DNA of 12,642 nt from Flavobacteriaceae bacterium (GTDB taxonomy: Bacteria; Bacteroidota; Bacteroidia; Flavobacteriales; Flavobacteriaceae), in contig JAUWLK010000052.1 in the NCBI GenBank assembly GCA_030613745.1, forward strand, positions 1-12,642, written 5' to 3'. Shown here in pieces: positions 1 to 6,182 of the stretch. The translations under genes were made by a program, and so were the position numbers. Every line of letters begins with the position of its first letter. The stretch's first letter is position 1. The notes below the pieces were generated by a model. The model made no database searches, was not told where the DNA came from, and saw nothing but the letters and a program-made list of their open reading frames with translations.

Positions 1-19
1 TAAAAATAAAATTAATACA

Positions 20-637
20 ATGAAGAAAATAATTTTAACAACTGCGTTTCTATTTATTTTAACAATAATAAACGCCCAAAGAAATGAATTACTAAATGCT
101 TTTGAACAAAGTTATAGCAATGAAAAAAATCAAGAATATGCTAAAGCAGCACATGATTTAGAGTCAATTTATTTAAATTATATGTCAAATTATGAAATAA
201 ATTTAAGACTGGGATGGTTAAAAAATTCATCTGGCGATCTTAAGCAATCAGAAAATTATTATACCAAAGCTATGGAGTTAAAACCTCTAGCTCTTGAAGC
301 TATATTTGGTAAAATGCTACCTTTACTAGGACAAGAAAAATATACCAAAATTTTACAATTAGCAGATAAAGCGCTTAGTATTGCGCCAAATGACTCGAAG
401 GCTGAATATTTTATGGGTTTAGCCAATTACCACAAAAAGAATTATTTAAAATCTGAAAAATATTTAGAAAAAGCAATTAATAAATACCCTTTTGATCTAG
501 ATATAAATCTAATGCTTGGATGGACAAAATTTGCATTGGGTAAAAAAAATGAAGCAAAATCACTCTTTTTGGTAGCCCAAAGAAGTTCACCAAATAATAG
601 AAGAGTAAAAATGGCTTTAGATTTGATTAATAAATAA
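20..637 (+). CDS. Exported TPR-repeat protein of unknown specific function
   Basis: A 205-residue protein. Residues 1-19 form a typical signal peptide (two lysines, then a hydrophobic core), with a likely signal peptidase I cut at NA^QRN, so the mature protein should be periplasmic and start with Gln20. The rest is almost all helical repeats of about 34 residues. Clear TPR-like units cover about 58-91, 92-125, 126-158 and 160-193, with the usual G/A-Y-A-P pattern (for example GLANYHKKNYLKSEKYLEKA), and a degenerate unit lies at 24-56. No catalytic domain is visible, so a role in protein binding or scaffolding is an inference from the fold alone. The ATG at 20 gives a complete signal peptide and has an A-rich leader. 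It is the only plus-strand gene and converges on the acylase gene. Its promoter and any operon partner lie before the window. Confidence 0.85.
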   Translation: MKKIILTTAFLFILTIINAQRNELLNAFEQSYSNEKNQEYAKAAHDLESIYLNYMSNYEINLRLGWLKNSSGDLKQSENYYTKAMELKPLALEAIFGKMLPLLGQEKYTKILQLADKALSIAPNDSKAEYFMGLANYHKKNYLKSEKYLEKAINKYPFDLDINLMLGWTKFALGKKNEAKSLFLVAQRSSPNNRRVKMALDLINK

Positions 638-682
638 AATTTTTATTCTGTTTTGCTAAATAAAACAATTTAATGTAAAACT

Positions 683-729
683 CATCCGATGACTATATTT
701 ACTATGGTTATTTTATTAGTTATCGGATG
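683..729. terminator. Possible bidirectional terminator between convergent genes
   Basis: Inverted repeat: CATCCGAT at 683-690 pairs with ATCGGATG at 722-729. The stem extends inward by a G·U pair and four more pairs to about 13 bp, with a loop of about 21 bases. On the plus strand it is followed by a T-rich run (731-743) and lies 46 bases after the TPR gene stop. On the minus strand it lies just after the acylase stop at 734-736 and is followed by a short TTTT. The long loop makes it weaker than the other two terminators in the window. Confidence 0.5.
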
Positions 730-733
730 CTTA

Positions 734-3085
734 TTATTTTTTTATAGGCTCTAAAACTAACTTATCTTTTGATTTTTGAATTTCTTCTTTATTCAACATC
801 ATCTTTACAAATTCGCCATTTAAATATTTTTGCGCCTGATCTTTGTAATGTTTGCTAAATACATTACCTGACTGACCTGTAGGAATTATAGCAATGCTAT
901 TTTCAACATCACTAAAATCAACAATACGACGTGTTGACGGACCACCTTTTACTTCATAAACTCCGCTATTATTAATAGAAAAAATTTGATTATTTAAAAC
1001 TTCATTCGAGCCATTAGTTACAAACGGACCAACATTAAAAAAGCTTTTTAAAGATGCTACTTTGTCAAAGGCATGTTTATGCGTAACGGTAATTGCTTTA
1101 TCCCATGTCCACCTTTTAATATCATTTCCAAACTGATTTTCTAATGCAGCAACTGTTTGATGAAATGATTTGGTGAAAATTTCATCTCTGTTTTCTTTAA
1201 TATTTTTTGTAGTAATATCATCCCACCAAATTGATTTTCGCAATTTAATTTGCTTTGCAATTTGCCGTTTATACAAATGTGTTTCTAAAAATTGCTGAAA
1301 TCCTTCTTCACCCATTTCATCTGCAAAAGTATTTTCTACAAATAAATATAAAAATTTAGTATAAATGGTAGGCGCAATTTTATCAGATTTATAATCTCCA
1401 TTCCAATTTCTCAAAATTTCAATAGCTTCTTTTTCAAAGGAAGTCAAATTAACTTTGGTTAAATTCTCTATTACAATAGGAATTAAATCCGGCACAACTG
1501 ATGATTGAACATCATTAATCATCAGTTCCATATCCTCTTTTGTAAAATCATTTTTAGGTTTAAGTAAATCAACAACTCTTTTCGCTCTATCTTCTGGTAA
1601 ATAATAACCGGGATACATTACGCCTGCAATTGAATCTGGCTGATTATTAGCAGAATACACATAGTTCCAAGGTGGGTTTATTGCCTGTGGATTTTTAGAA
1701 AAATCTAAAAAATTTAATTTATCATCTTCTCCATTTGATCCATCCAAAATAAATTTCGGATTGGCATTATTAGTACGAGTATATAATTTTGCTGAAGCAA
1801 ACCAGGCAATATTATCTTTAGCATCACCATACATAACATTTAAACCAGGTGCATATATTGTAGCTGCTCCCTTTTTAAATTCAGATAACGAATTTGCATG
1901 AGACATTTTGTAAGATGCTTCAAGCATTTTATTTTCTATCTTGGTATAAATCCAATCCATAGCAATGGCTTTATCAGAATCAATAATATCAATAAAATCA
2001 TTCATAATCGGTCCATGTTTTCCTACTCTAATTTCAAAATTAATGTCATCACCATCTTTAACTTTAATGGTTTCTTTTCTAATTTTATACGATTGCTTAT
2101 CATTTTCTTCATAAAAATCAATATCATCATTTTCAAACATGGTCAAACCATAAGCGTAATTTCTATTGTGCCCTAACAATGGAAAAGGAGTTAATGCCAA
2201 ATTGAATCCGTAAATTTCAAAATCTGGAGTTACTATATGTGATTGATACCAAACAGCAGGTTGCGCAAACATGATATGAGGGTCATTCGCGAAAATTACC
2301 TTTTTATTTTTCGTTTTTTTAGCTCCAACAACCCAACTATTACTTCCTACAAAAGGAGGAACAGGTGAATTAATTAATAAATCATTTACAGATGCTGTTA
2401 ATGAACTGGCTATATTGTTTTTTGATTTTGGATTATGAATGTGAATTAAAGTTGATTTAGGGTTAATGTCTATTCCTAAATCATATAAATAAGCATCACC
2501 TAACTTATCTTTAAGATTTGTCAATAAAGGATCTGTTTTATGTGCTTGGGCAAATCCAAAACTCATATAACCAAAAACATTATAAATATCTTTAATAGTA
2601 TATTTTTCTTTTTCAATTCCGATTAATCGAAATTCAACAGGTGTTGTTCCGTTTTCAATGAACTGATTGATACCCTTTAAATAAGCTTGCGTTAATTTAT
2701 AGGCTTGTGTTGTGGTATCTAATTTTTGAATGGCTTTTTTAGCAGCATTTTCTATTCCTAATCCTAAGAAAAATTTGTCAGTTTTAATCATATCCTTTCC
2801 AAATATTTCTGATAATCTTCCTGCTGAAATTCGTCTTACTAATTCCATTTGCCACAAACGATCTTGCGCATGTGCATAACCTAAAGCGATATATGCATCG
2901 GCTTGATTTTGTGCATAAATATGAGGAACTCCTATGTCATCATAATATACAGTTACTTCATCTTTTAAATCATTTAACTGAAGTTTTCCGTTATAAGTAG
3001 GTTTATTGTTTTGTATAAAAAACCAAATTCCGATAAGGACTAAAACAATAAGGACTAAAACAATTTTAAGAATTTTTTTTATCAT
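734..3085 (-). CDS. Penicillin acylase family (Ntn-hydrolase, peptidase S45) protein, membrane-anchored
   Basis: A 783-residue amide hydrolase of the penicillin G acylase/AHL acylase superfamily. These are made as one chain that cuts itself so that a Ser becomes the N-terminal nucleophile of the beta chain. The sequence shows the hallmark GSNSW at 247-251, so Ser248 is the predicted nucleophile and Gly247-Ser248 the cleavage point. Also visible are the downstream NDPH (267-270), an N-rich stretch near 691-699 where the oxyanion-hole Asn is expected, GGPS at 714-717 and the C-terminal GQSGN at 737-741. The alpha-chain region carries the family-type GVPHIYA and GYAHAQDRLWQME stretches. Residues 4-24 are a strongly hydrophobic signal anchor with no lipobox, so the enzyme probably faces the periplasm. 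Length is normal for the family. The substrate cannot be read from sequence: N-acyl amino acids, acyl-homoserine lactones or peptides are all possible. It follows coxA on the same strand but is separated by a terminator, so it is probably its own unit. Confidence 0.93.
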   Translation of the reverse strand: MIKKILKIVLVLIVLVLIGIWFFIQNNKPTYNGKLQLNDLKDEVTVYYDDIGVPHIYAQNQADAYIALGYAHAQDRLWQMELVRRISAGRLSEIFGKDMIKTDKFFLGLGIENAAKKAIQKLDTTTQAYKLTQAYLKGINQFIENGTTPVEFRLIGIEKEKYTIKDIYNVFGYMSFGFAQAHKTDPLLTNLKDKLGDAYLYDLGIDINPKSTLIHIHNPKSKNNIASSLTASVNDLLINSPVPPFVGSNSWVVGAKKTKNKKVIFANDPHIMFAQPAVWYQSHIVTPDFEIYGFNLALTPFPLLGHNRNYAYGLTMFENDDIDFYEENDKQSYKIRKETIKVKDGDDINFEIRVGKHGPIMNDFIDIIDSDKAIAMDWIYTKIENKMLEASYKMSHANSLSEFKKGAATIYAPGLNVMYGDAKDNIAWFASAKLYTRTNNANPKFILDGSNGEDDKLNFLDFSKNPQAINPPWNYVYSANNQPDSIAGVMYPGYYLPEDRAKRVVDLLKPKNDFTKEDMELMINDVQSSVVPDLIPIVIENLTKVNLTSFEKEAIEILRNWNGDYKSDKIAPTIYTKFLYLFVENTFADEMGEEGFQQFLETHLYKRQIAKQIKLRKSIWWDDITTKNIKENRDEIFTKSFHQTVAALENQFGNDIKRWTWDKAITVTHKHAFDKVASLKSFFNVGPFVTNGSNEVLNNQIFSINNSGVYEVKGGPSTRRIVDFSDVENSIAIIPTGQSGNVFSKHYKDQAQKYLNGEFVKMMLNKEEIQKSKDKLVLEPIKK
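3033..3062. repeat. 15-bp perfect tandem duplication inside the acylase signal anchor
   Basis: Two head-to-tail copies of ATAAGGACTAAAACA (plus strand) lie at 3033-3047 and 3048-3062, with two further matching bases after. On the coding strand they are in frame and encode the pentapeptide IVLVL twice in the membrane segment of the acylase (about residues 9-19). Confidence 0.95.
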
Positions 3086-3111
3086 TAGATTAAATTTTTC
3101 AGATACATTAT

Positions 3112-3143
3112 TTATAATCCGAACTTAAAGTTTAAGATTATAA
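3112..3143. promoter_or_regulatory. Nested dyad in the acylase leader
   Basis: TTATAATC (3112-3119) and GATTATAA (3136-3143) form 8-bp outer arms. Between them AACTT-A-AAGTT (3122-3132) forms an inner inverted repeat. The two symmetry centres fall within one base of each other near 3127. The element lies 27-58 bases before the acylase ATG, so it could be a 5' leader hairpin or an operator. No function is known to me. Confidence 0.5.
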
Positions 3144-3148
3144 TCGTA

Positions 3149-3156
3149 AATATAAT
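3149..3156 (-). promoter_or_regulatory. Tentative -7 box for the acylase gene
   Basis: TATATTTA on the minus strand matches seven of eight positions of the Bacteroidota consensus TAnnTTTG. A TTG lies 18 bases upstream, inside the coxA terminator stem, and could act as the -33 element. The predicted start of transcription would sit right at the nested dyad, about 55-60 bases before the ATG. In such AT-rich sequence a chance match is possible. Confidence 0.3.
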
Positions 3157-3161
3157 TAAAT

Positions 3162-3187
3162 AAAAAAAACCTCAATAAAATTGAGGT
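3162..3187 (-). terminator. Intrinsic terminator after coxA
   Basis: The minus strand reads ACCTCAAT, loop TTT, ATTGAGGT, then seven T (3168 to 3162). This is an 8-bp perfect stem with a U tract, 33 bases after the coxA stop. It should end the coxBA transcript and separates it from the acylase gene. Confidence 0.87.
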
Positions 3188-3219
3188 CAAAAAATAATTT
3201 TTTAGTTAGTAGTAGTTTT

Positions 3220-4989
3220 TTAAAACTCTTCTTCTCCGTCTCGAATTGGTACAGTTTGTAACGTGAAATCCTTTCCGCCCCATAATTCACCATTATCATC
3301 TACTTTACTGTAATCATAAGCCCAACGGTAAACTTCTGGAATTTCACCAGGCCAGTTTCCATGCATATGTTCTACTGGAGTGGTCCATTCTAAAGTATTT
3401 CCTCTCCAAGGATTTTGAACTGCTTTTTTTCCTTTTCTAATACTAAAGAAAAAATTAGCCAAAAATATTAACTGAGCTATACCTCCAATGATAGCAAAAA
3501 TTGTAATCACTTTATTGATATGTAATAAATCATCAAAAATTGGAAATGCTGTGTTACTGTAATAACGACGTGGTAATCCAGCCAAACCTATAAAATGCAT
3601 TGGAAAAAACACACCGTAAGCTGTAATTGCAGTAATCCAAAAGTGTAAATATCCCATATCTTTACTCATCATTCTTCCATACATTTTAGGGAACCAGTGA
3701 TAAACTCCTGCAAACATACCAAACAAAGCTGAAATACCCATTACCAAATGAAAATGGGCAACAACAAACATAGTATCGTGTACATTAATGTCTAAGGCGC
3801 TATCTCCTAAAATTAATCCGGTTAATCCACCCGTTATAAAAGTTGATACCATTCCAATAGAAAATAACATAGCAGGATTTAGTTGTAAGTTACCTTGCCA
3901 TAAAGTAGTAATATAATTAAAGGCTTTTACTGCTGATGGAATTGCAATTAGTAAAGTTGTAAAAGTAAATACTGATCCTAAAAATGGATTCATCCCAGTA
4001 ACAAACATGTGATGACCCCAAACAATTGTAGATAAAAATGCAATTGCCATAATTGAACCAATCATTGCACGGTAGCCAAAAATTGGTTTCCGAGCATTTG
4101 TCGAAATTACTTCTGATGTAATTCCCAAAGCAGGTAATAAAATAATATAAACTTCAGGGTGACCTAAGAACCAAAATAAATGTTCAAATAATATTGGTGA
4201 ACCACCTTTATAATGTAACACTTCTCCTTGAATAAAGATATCTGACAAGAAAAATGAAGTACCAAAACTACGGTCAAATATCAATAATAATGCTGCTGAT
4301 AATAATACAGGAAATGATACAACTCCAATAATTGCTGTTATTAAAAATGCCCAAATTGTTAATGGCAATCTAGTCATTTTCATACCTTTTGTTCTTAAAT
4401 TTAATATTGTAACAATATAATTTAATGACCCTAATAAAGATGATGCAATAAATATGGCCATAGAAACTAACCAAAGTGTCATTCCTAAACCTGAACCTGA
4501 CATAGCTTGTGGTAAAGCGCTTAACGGAGGGTAAATTGTCCATCCTGCTGAAGCCATACCTGTATGAACAAATATAGAAAGGAACATAATAAGACTTGAT
4601 AAGAAGAATAACCAATATGAAATCATGTTTAAAAATCCTGAAGCCATATCACGAGCACCTATTTGCAAAGGAATTAACAGATTACTAAAAGTTCCGCTAA
4701 GTCCTGCTGTTAGAACAAAAAATACCATAATTGTACCATGAATGGTTACCAATCCCATATACATATCTGGAGTCATTATTCCTCCTTCTCCACCTTTACC
4801 TAAAAAAGCTTCAATAATGGTAAAACTTTGATCCGGGTAAGCCAATTGCAAACGAAATAACATGGACATAAACCCACCAACAATTGCCATAAAAATACCT
4901 GTAACAAGGTATTGTTTTGCAATCATTTTATGATCTTGACTAAAAATATATTTAGTAATAAATGTTTCTTTATGATGATGATCTGACAT
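3220..4989 (-). CDS. coxA: Cytochrome c oxidase subunit I (A1-type haem-copper oxidase)
   Basis: Catalytic subunit of the terminal oxidase, 589 residues and mostly membrane helices. It reduces O2 to water and pumps protons. All metal ligands are visible: His84 (TIHGT) and His414 for the low-spin haem, His412 for the oxygen-binding haem (VAHFH), and His277, His326 and His327 for CuB, with Tyr281 of HPEVY as the His-Tyr cross-link partner. The proton paths mark it as A1 type: Asp114, Asn103, Asn121 and Glu279 of the D channel and Lys355 of the K channel, aligned by spacing to the bovine enzyme. The N-terminus carries a short MSDHHH tag-like stretch and the C-terminus a family-type NTLEWTTP (531-538) followed by a soluble tail. 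The start is 31 bases after coxB, with an A-rich leader and no Shine-Dalgarno. It is co-transcribed with coxB and should take electrons from the complex encoded upstream. An alternative symbol is ctaD. Confidence 0.98.
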   Translation of the reverse strand: MSDHHHKETFITKYIFSQDHKMIAKQYLVTGIFMAIVGGFMSMLFRLQLAYPDQSFTIIEAFLGKGGEGGIMTPDMYMGLVTIHGTIMVFFVLTAGLSGTFSNLLIPLQIGARDMASGFLNMISYWLFFLSSLIMFLSIFVHTGMASAGWTIYPPLSALPQAMSGSGLGMTLWLVSMAIFIASSLLGSLNYIVTILNLRTKGMKMTRLPLTIWAFLITAIIGVVSFPVLLSAALLLIFDRSFGTSFFLSDIFIQGEVLHYKGGSPILFEHLFWFLGHPEVYIILLPALGITSEVISTNARKPIFGYRAMIGSIMAIAFLSTIVWGHHMFVTGMNPFLGSVFTFTTLLIAIPSAVKAFNYITTLWQGNLQLNPAMLFSIGMVSTFITGGLTGLILGDSALDINVHDTMFVVAHFHLVMGISALFGMFAGVYHWFPKMYGRMMSKDMGYLHFWITAITAYGVFFPMHFIGLAGLPRRYYSNTAFPIFDDLLHINKVITIFAIIGGIAQLIFLANFFFSIRKGKKAVQNPWRGNTLEWTTPVEHMHGNWPGEIPEVYRWAYDYSKVDDNGELWGGKDFTLQTVPIRDGEEEF

Positions 4990-5020
4990 TACTTTGATTA
5001 ATTTAGTTAGTAGATTAGTC

Positions 5021-6037
5021 TTATTTAATTACTTGTGCTAAAGTTTTTTGCTTTTTCAACCAATTGTTAAATTCTGCTTCTTCCTCAACAATAACTTTCA
5101 TTTGCATAGTAAAATGAGATGATCCGCAAATTTTATTACACAGCAACAAATAATCAAATTCTACTGCTTCTTTACCTTCTTCTTTTCTAAGTTCATTAAT
5201 TGCAATAAATTTTTCTTTTGTATCTTCATACTCACGCATTTCAACAGTTGTAACTGTAGGTGTGAAACCAAAAGTAGTAGTCATGCCTGGAACACAGTTT
5301 ATTTGTGCTCTAAAATGAGGCATATATGCAGAGTGCAGAACGTCTTGAGAACGGAATTTAAAAATAACTTTTCTACCTTTTGGTAAATGTAATTCACGTA
5401 CTGGAATATCATCTGCTGAATTCTTATCAGTCATATCAACTCCCATTGTATTAATGCCTTTAATATATCTTACATGTCCAACACCTAACTCGTTATCTTC
5501 ACCTGCATAACGAGCTTCCCATTGAAACTGTTTTGCATAGACTTCAATTATCAAAGGATTTTCTGCATCAGAAAGGTCTTGTACATTATTCCATGTCCAC
5601 AATCCATAAATAATTAATGCAGATAATACTACTGTTGGGGTAATTGTCCACCACATTTCCAATTTATGACTATCTGCATAAAAAGTAGCTTTTCTTCCTT
5701 TAATTCCTCTGTATTTAAAAGTGAAAAAGTAAATTAAAAACTGGGTTACAAATTGCACAAAGAAAATAAGTGACATCGTCATAATAAACAACCTATCAAT
5801 GTGTTCTCCTTCAAGTGATGCTGATAATTTTGGTAGCAATACAATACTCCCTTTATACATAGAAACAAGCATTAAACCATAAATGAATATTCCTAAGCCA
5901 ATCATTAGCCAACCATTAATATTGTTTTCTTTTTCGGTTACTACTTGATCTTTTTTTGTTAAACCTAGAATTTTAAAAAATTGCCAAAAAGCTGTAGCAA
6001 TTACAACAAAAATGAGAATAAAAAAAAGTGCTTTCAT
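5021..6037 (-). CDS. coxB: Cytochrome c oxidase subunit II with CuA domain and N-terminal membrane extension
   Basis: The electron-entry subunit, 338 residues. CuA ligands are His235 (DVLHSAY), Cys300, Cys304, His308 and Met311 (CNKICGSSHFTM). Trp173 in KQFQW fits the aromatic electron-entry patch. There is no CxxCH, so this is not a caa3-type subunit with a fused cytochrome c, and ActE or ActA must supply electrons. The two usual membrane helices are about 84-108 and 129-149. Two further hydrophobic segments precede them (about 1-22 and 42-61), which makes the protein longer than the usual subunit II. Two other departures are Lys302 where most families have Glu (CxExCG) and a charged insertion of about 30 residues (about 263-294) before the ligand loop. 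I recall similar forms in other flavobacteria, so these look like lineage traits rather than damage. It starts its own transcription unit after the actF terminator. An alternative symbol is ctaC. Confidence 0.96.
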   Translation of the reverse strand: MKALFFILIFVVIATAFWQFFKILGLTKKDQVVTEKENNINGWLMIGLGIFIYGLMLVSMYKGSIVLLPKLSASLEGEHIDRLFIMTMSLIFFVQFVTQFLIYFFTFKYRGIKGRKATFYADSHKLEMWWTITPTVVLSALIIYGLWTWNNVQDLSDAENPLIIEVYAKQFQWEARYAGEDNELGVGHVRYIKGINTMGVDMTDKNSADDIPVRELHLPKGRKVIFKFRSQDVLHSAYMPHFRAQINCVPGMTTTFGFTPTVTTVEMREYEDTKEKFIAINELRKEEGKEAVEFDYLLLCNKICGSSHFTMQMKVIVEEEAEFNNWLKKQKTLAQVIK

Positions 6038-6075
6038 TAATTTTGATTAGATTATTCTGTAGAATTATTAAGTAA

Positions 6076-6083
6076 CAAATATA
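6076..6083 (-). promoter_or_regulatory. Probable coxB promoter, -7 box
   Basis: TATATTTG on the minus strand is an exact match to the Bacteroidota sigma-A -7 consensus TAnnTTTG. It lies 38 bases before the coxB ATG and just downstream of the actF terminator, so a start of transcription near 6070 would leave a leader of about 30 bases. No clear TTTG stands at the usual -33 spacing, which may mean low basal strength or need for an activator. Confidence 0.6.
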
Positions 6084-6100
6084 ACCAAATTTATTAATTA

Positions 6101-6116
6101 CATGATATTTGTCATA
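6101..6116. promoter_or_regulatory. Candidate activator site ahead of the coxB promoter
   Basis: CATGA-N6-TCATA is a short dyad with the TGA-N6-TCA layout seen in CRP/FNR-family sites. Its centre (6108.5) is about 38 bases before the inferred transcription start, close to the position used by class II activators. The arms match over only four or five bases, so chance is a real alternative. Confidence 0.3.
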
Positions 6117-6131
6117 TTTTTATTAAGTAAC

Positions 6132-6162
6132 AAAAAAATCCGATACTTTCGTACCGGATTTT
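6132..6162 (-). terminator. Intrinsic terminator after actF
   Basis: On the minus strand AATCCGGTAC, loop GAAA, GTATCGGATT form a stem of 10 bp with one G·U pair (12 bp counting flanking A-T pairs), a GNRA-type tetraloop and a seven-T tract ending at 6132. It starts 20 bases after the actF stop codon and separates the act genes from coxBA. Confidence 0.9.
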
Positions 6163-6182
6163 CAATATAAATAAATTGATTT

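Larger units (their letters stand above)
6065..6134. repeat. 15-bp perfect direct repeat in the coxB control region
   Basis: TTATTAAGTAACAAA occurs at 6065-6079 and again at 6120-6134 (plus strand), 55 bases apart start to start. One copy overlaps the coxB -7 box, and the other ends in the U tract of the actF terminator. The 40 bases between them hold a short dyad. Confidence 0.95.

Noticed and set aside
649..667. TGTTTT/AAAACA hairpin just after the TPR gene
   Set aside because: Six weak A-T-rich pairs with a 7-base loop and no following T run on the plus strand; the inverted repeat at 683-729 is the better candidate.
1898..2176. Open frame on the plus strand inside the acylase gene
   Set aside because: It is antisense to strongly conserved acylase coding sequence and its low-complexity Ile/Asn/Phe-rich product is typical of a shadow frame. 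The same judgement applies to the open frames at 4370-4615 (minus), 8764-8958, 9900-10082 and 10363-10566 (plus).
734..3085. Beta-lactam resistance gene
   Set aside because: Membership of the penicillin acylase family does not show activity on beta-lactams, and nothing here points to resistance.
5021..6037. caa3-type subunit II with a fused cytochrome c
   Set aside because: No CxxCH motif occurs in the protein; it ends soon after the CuA domain.
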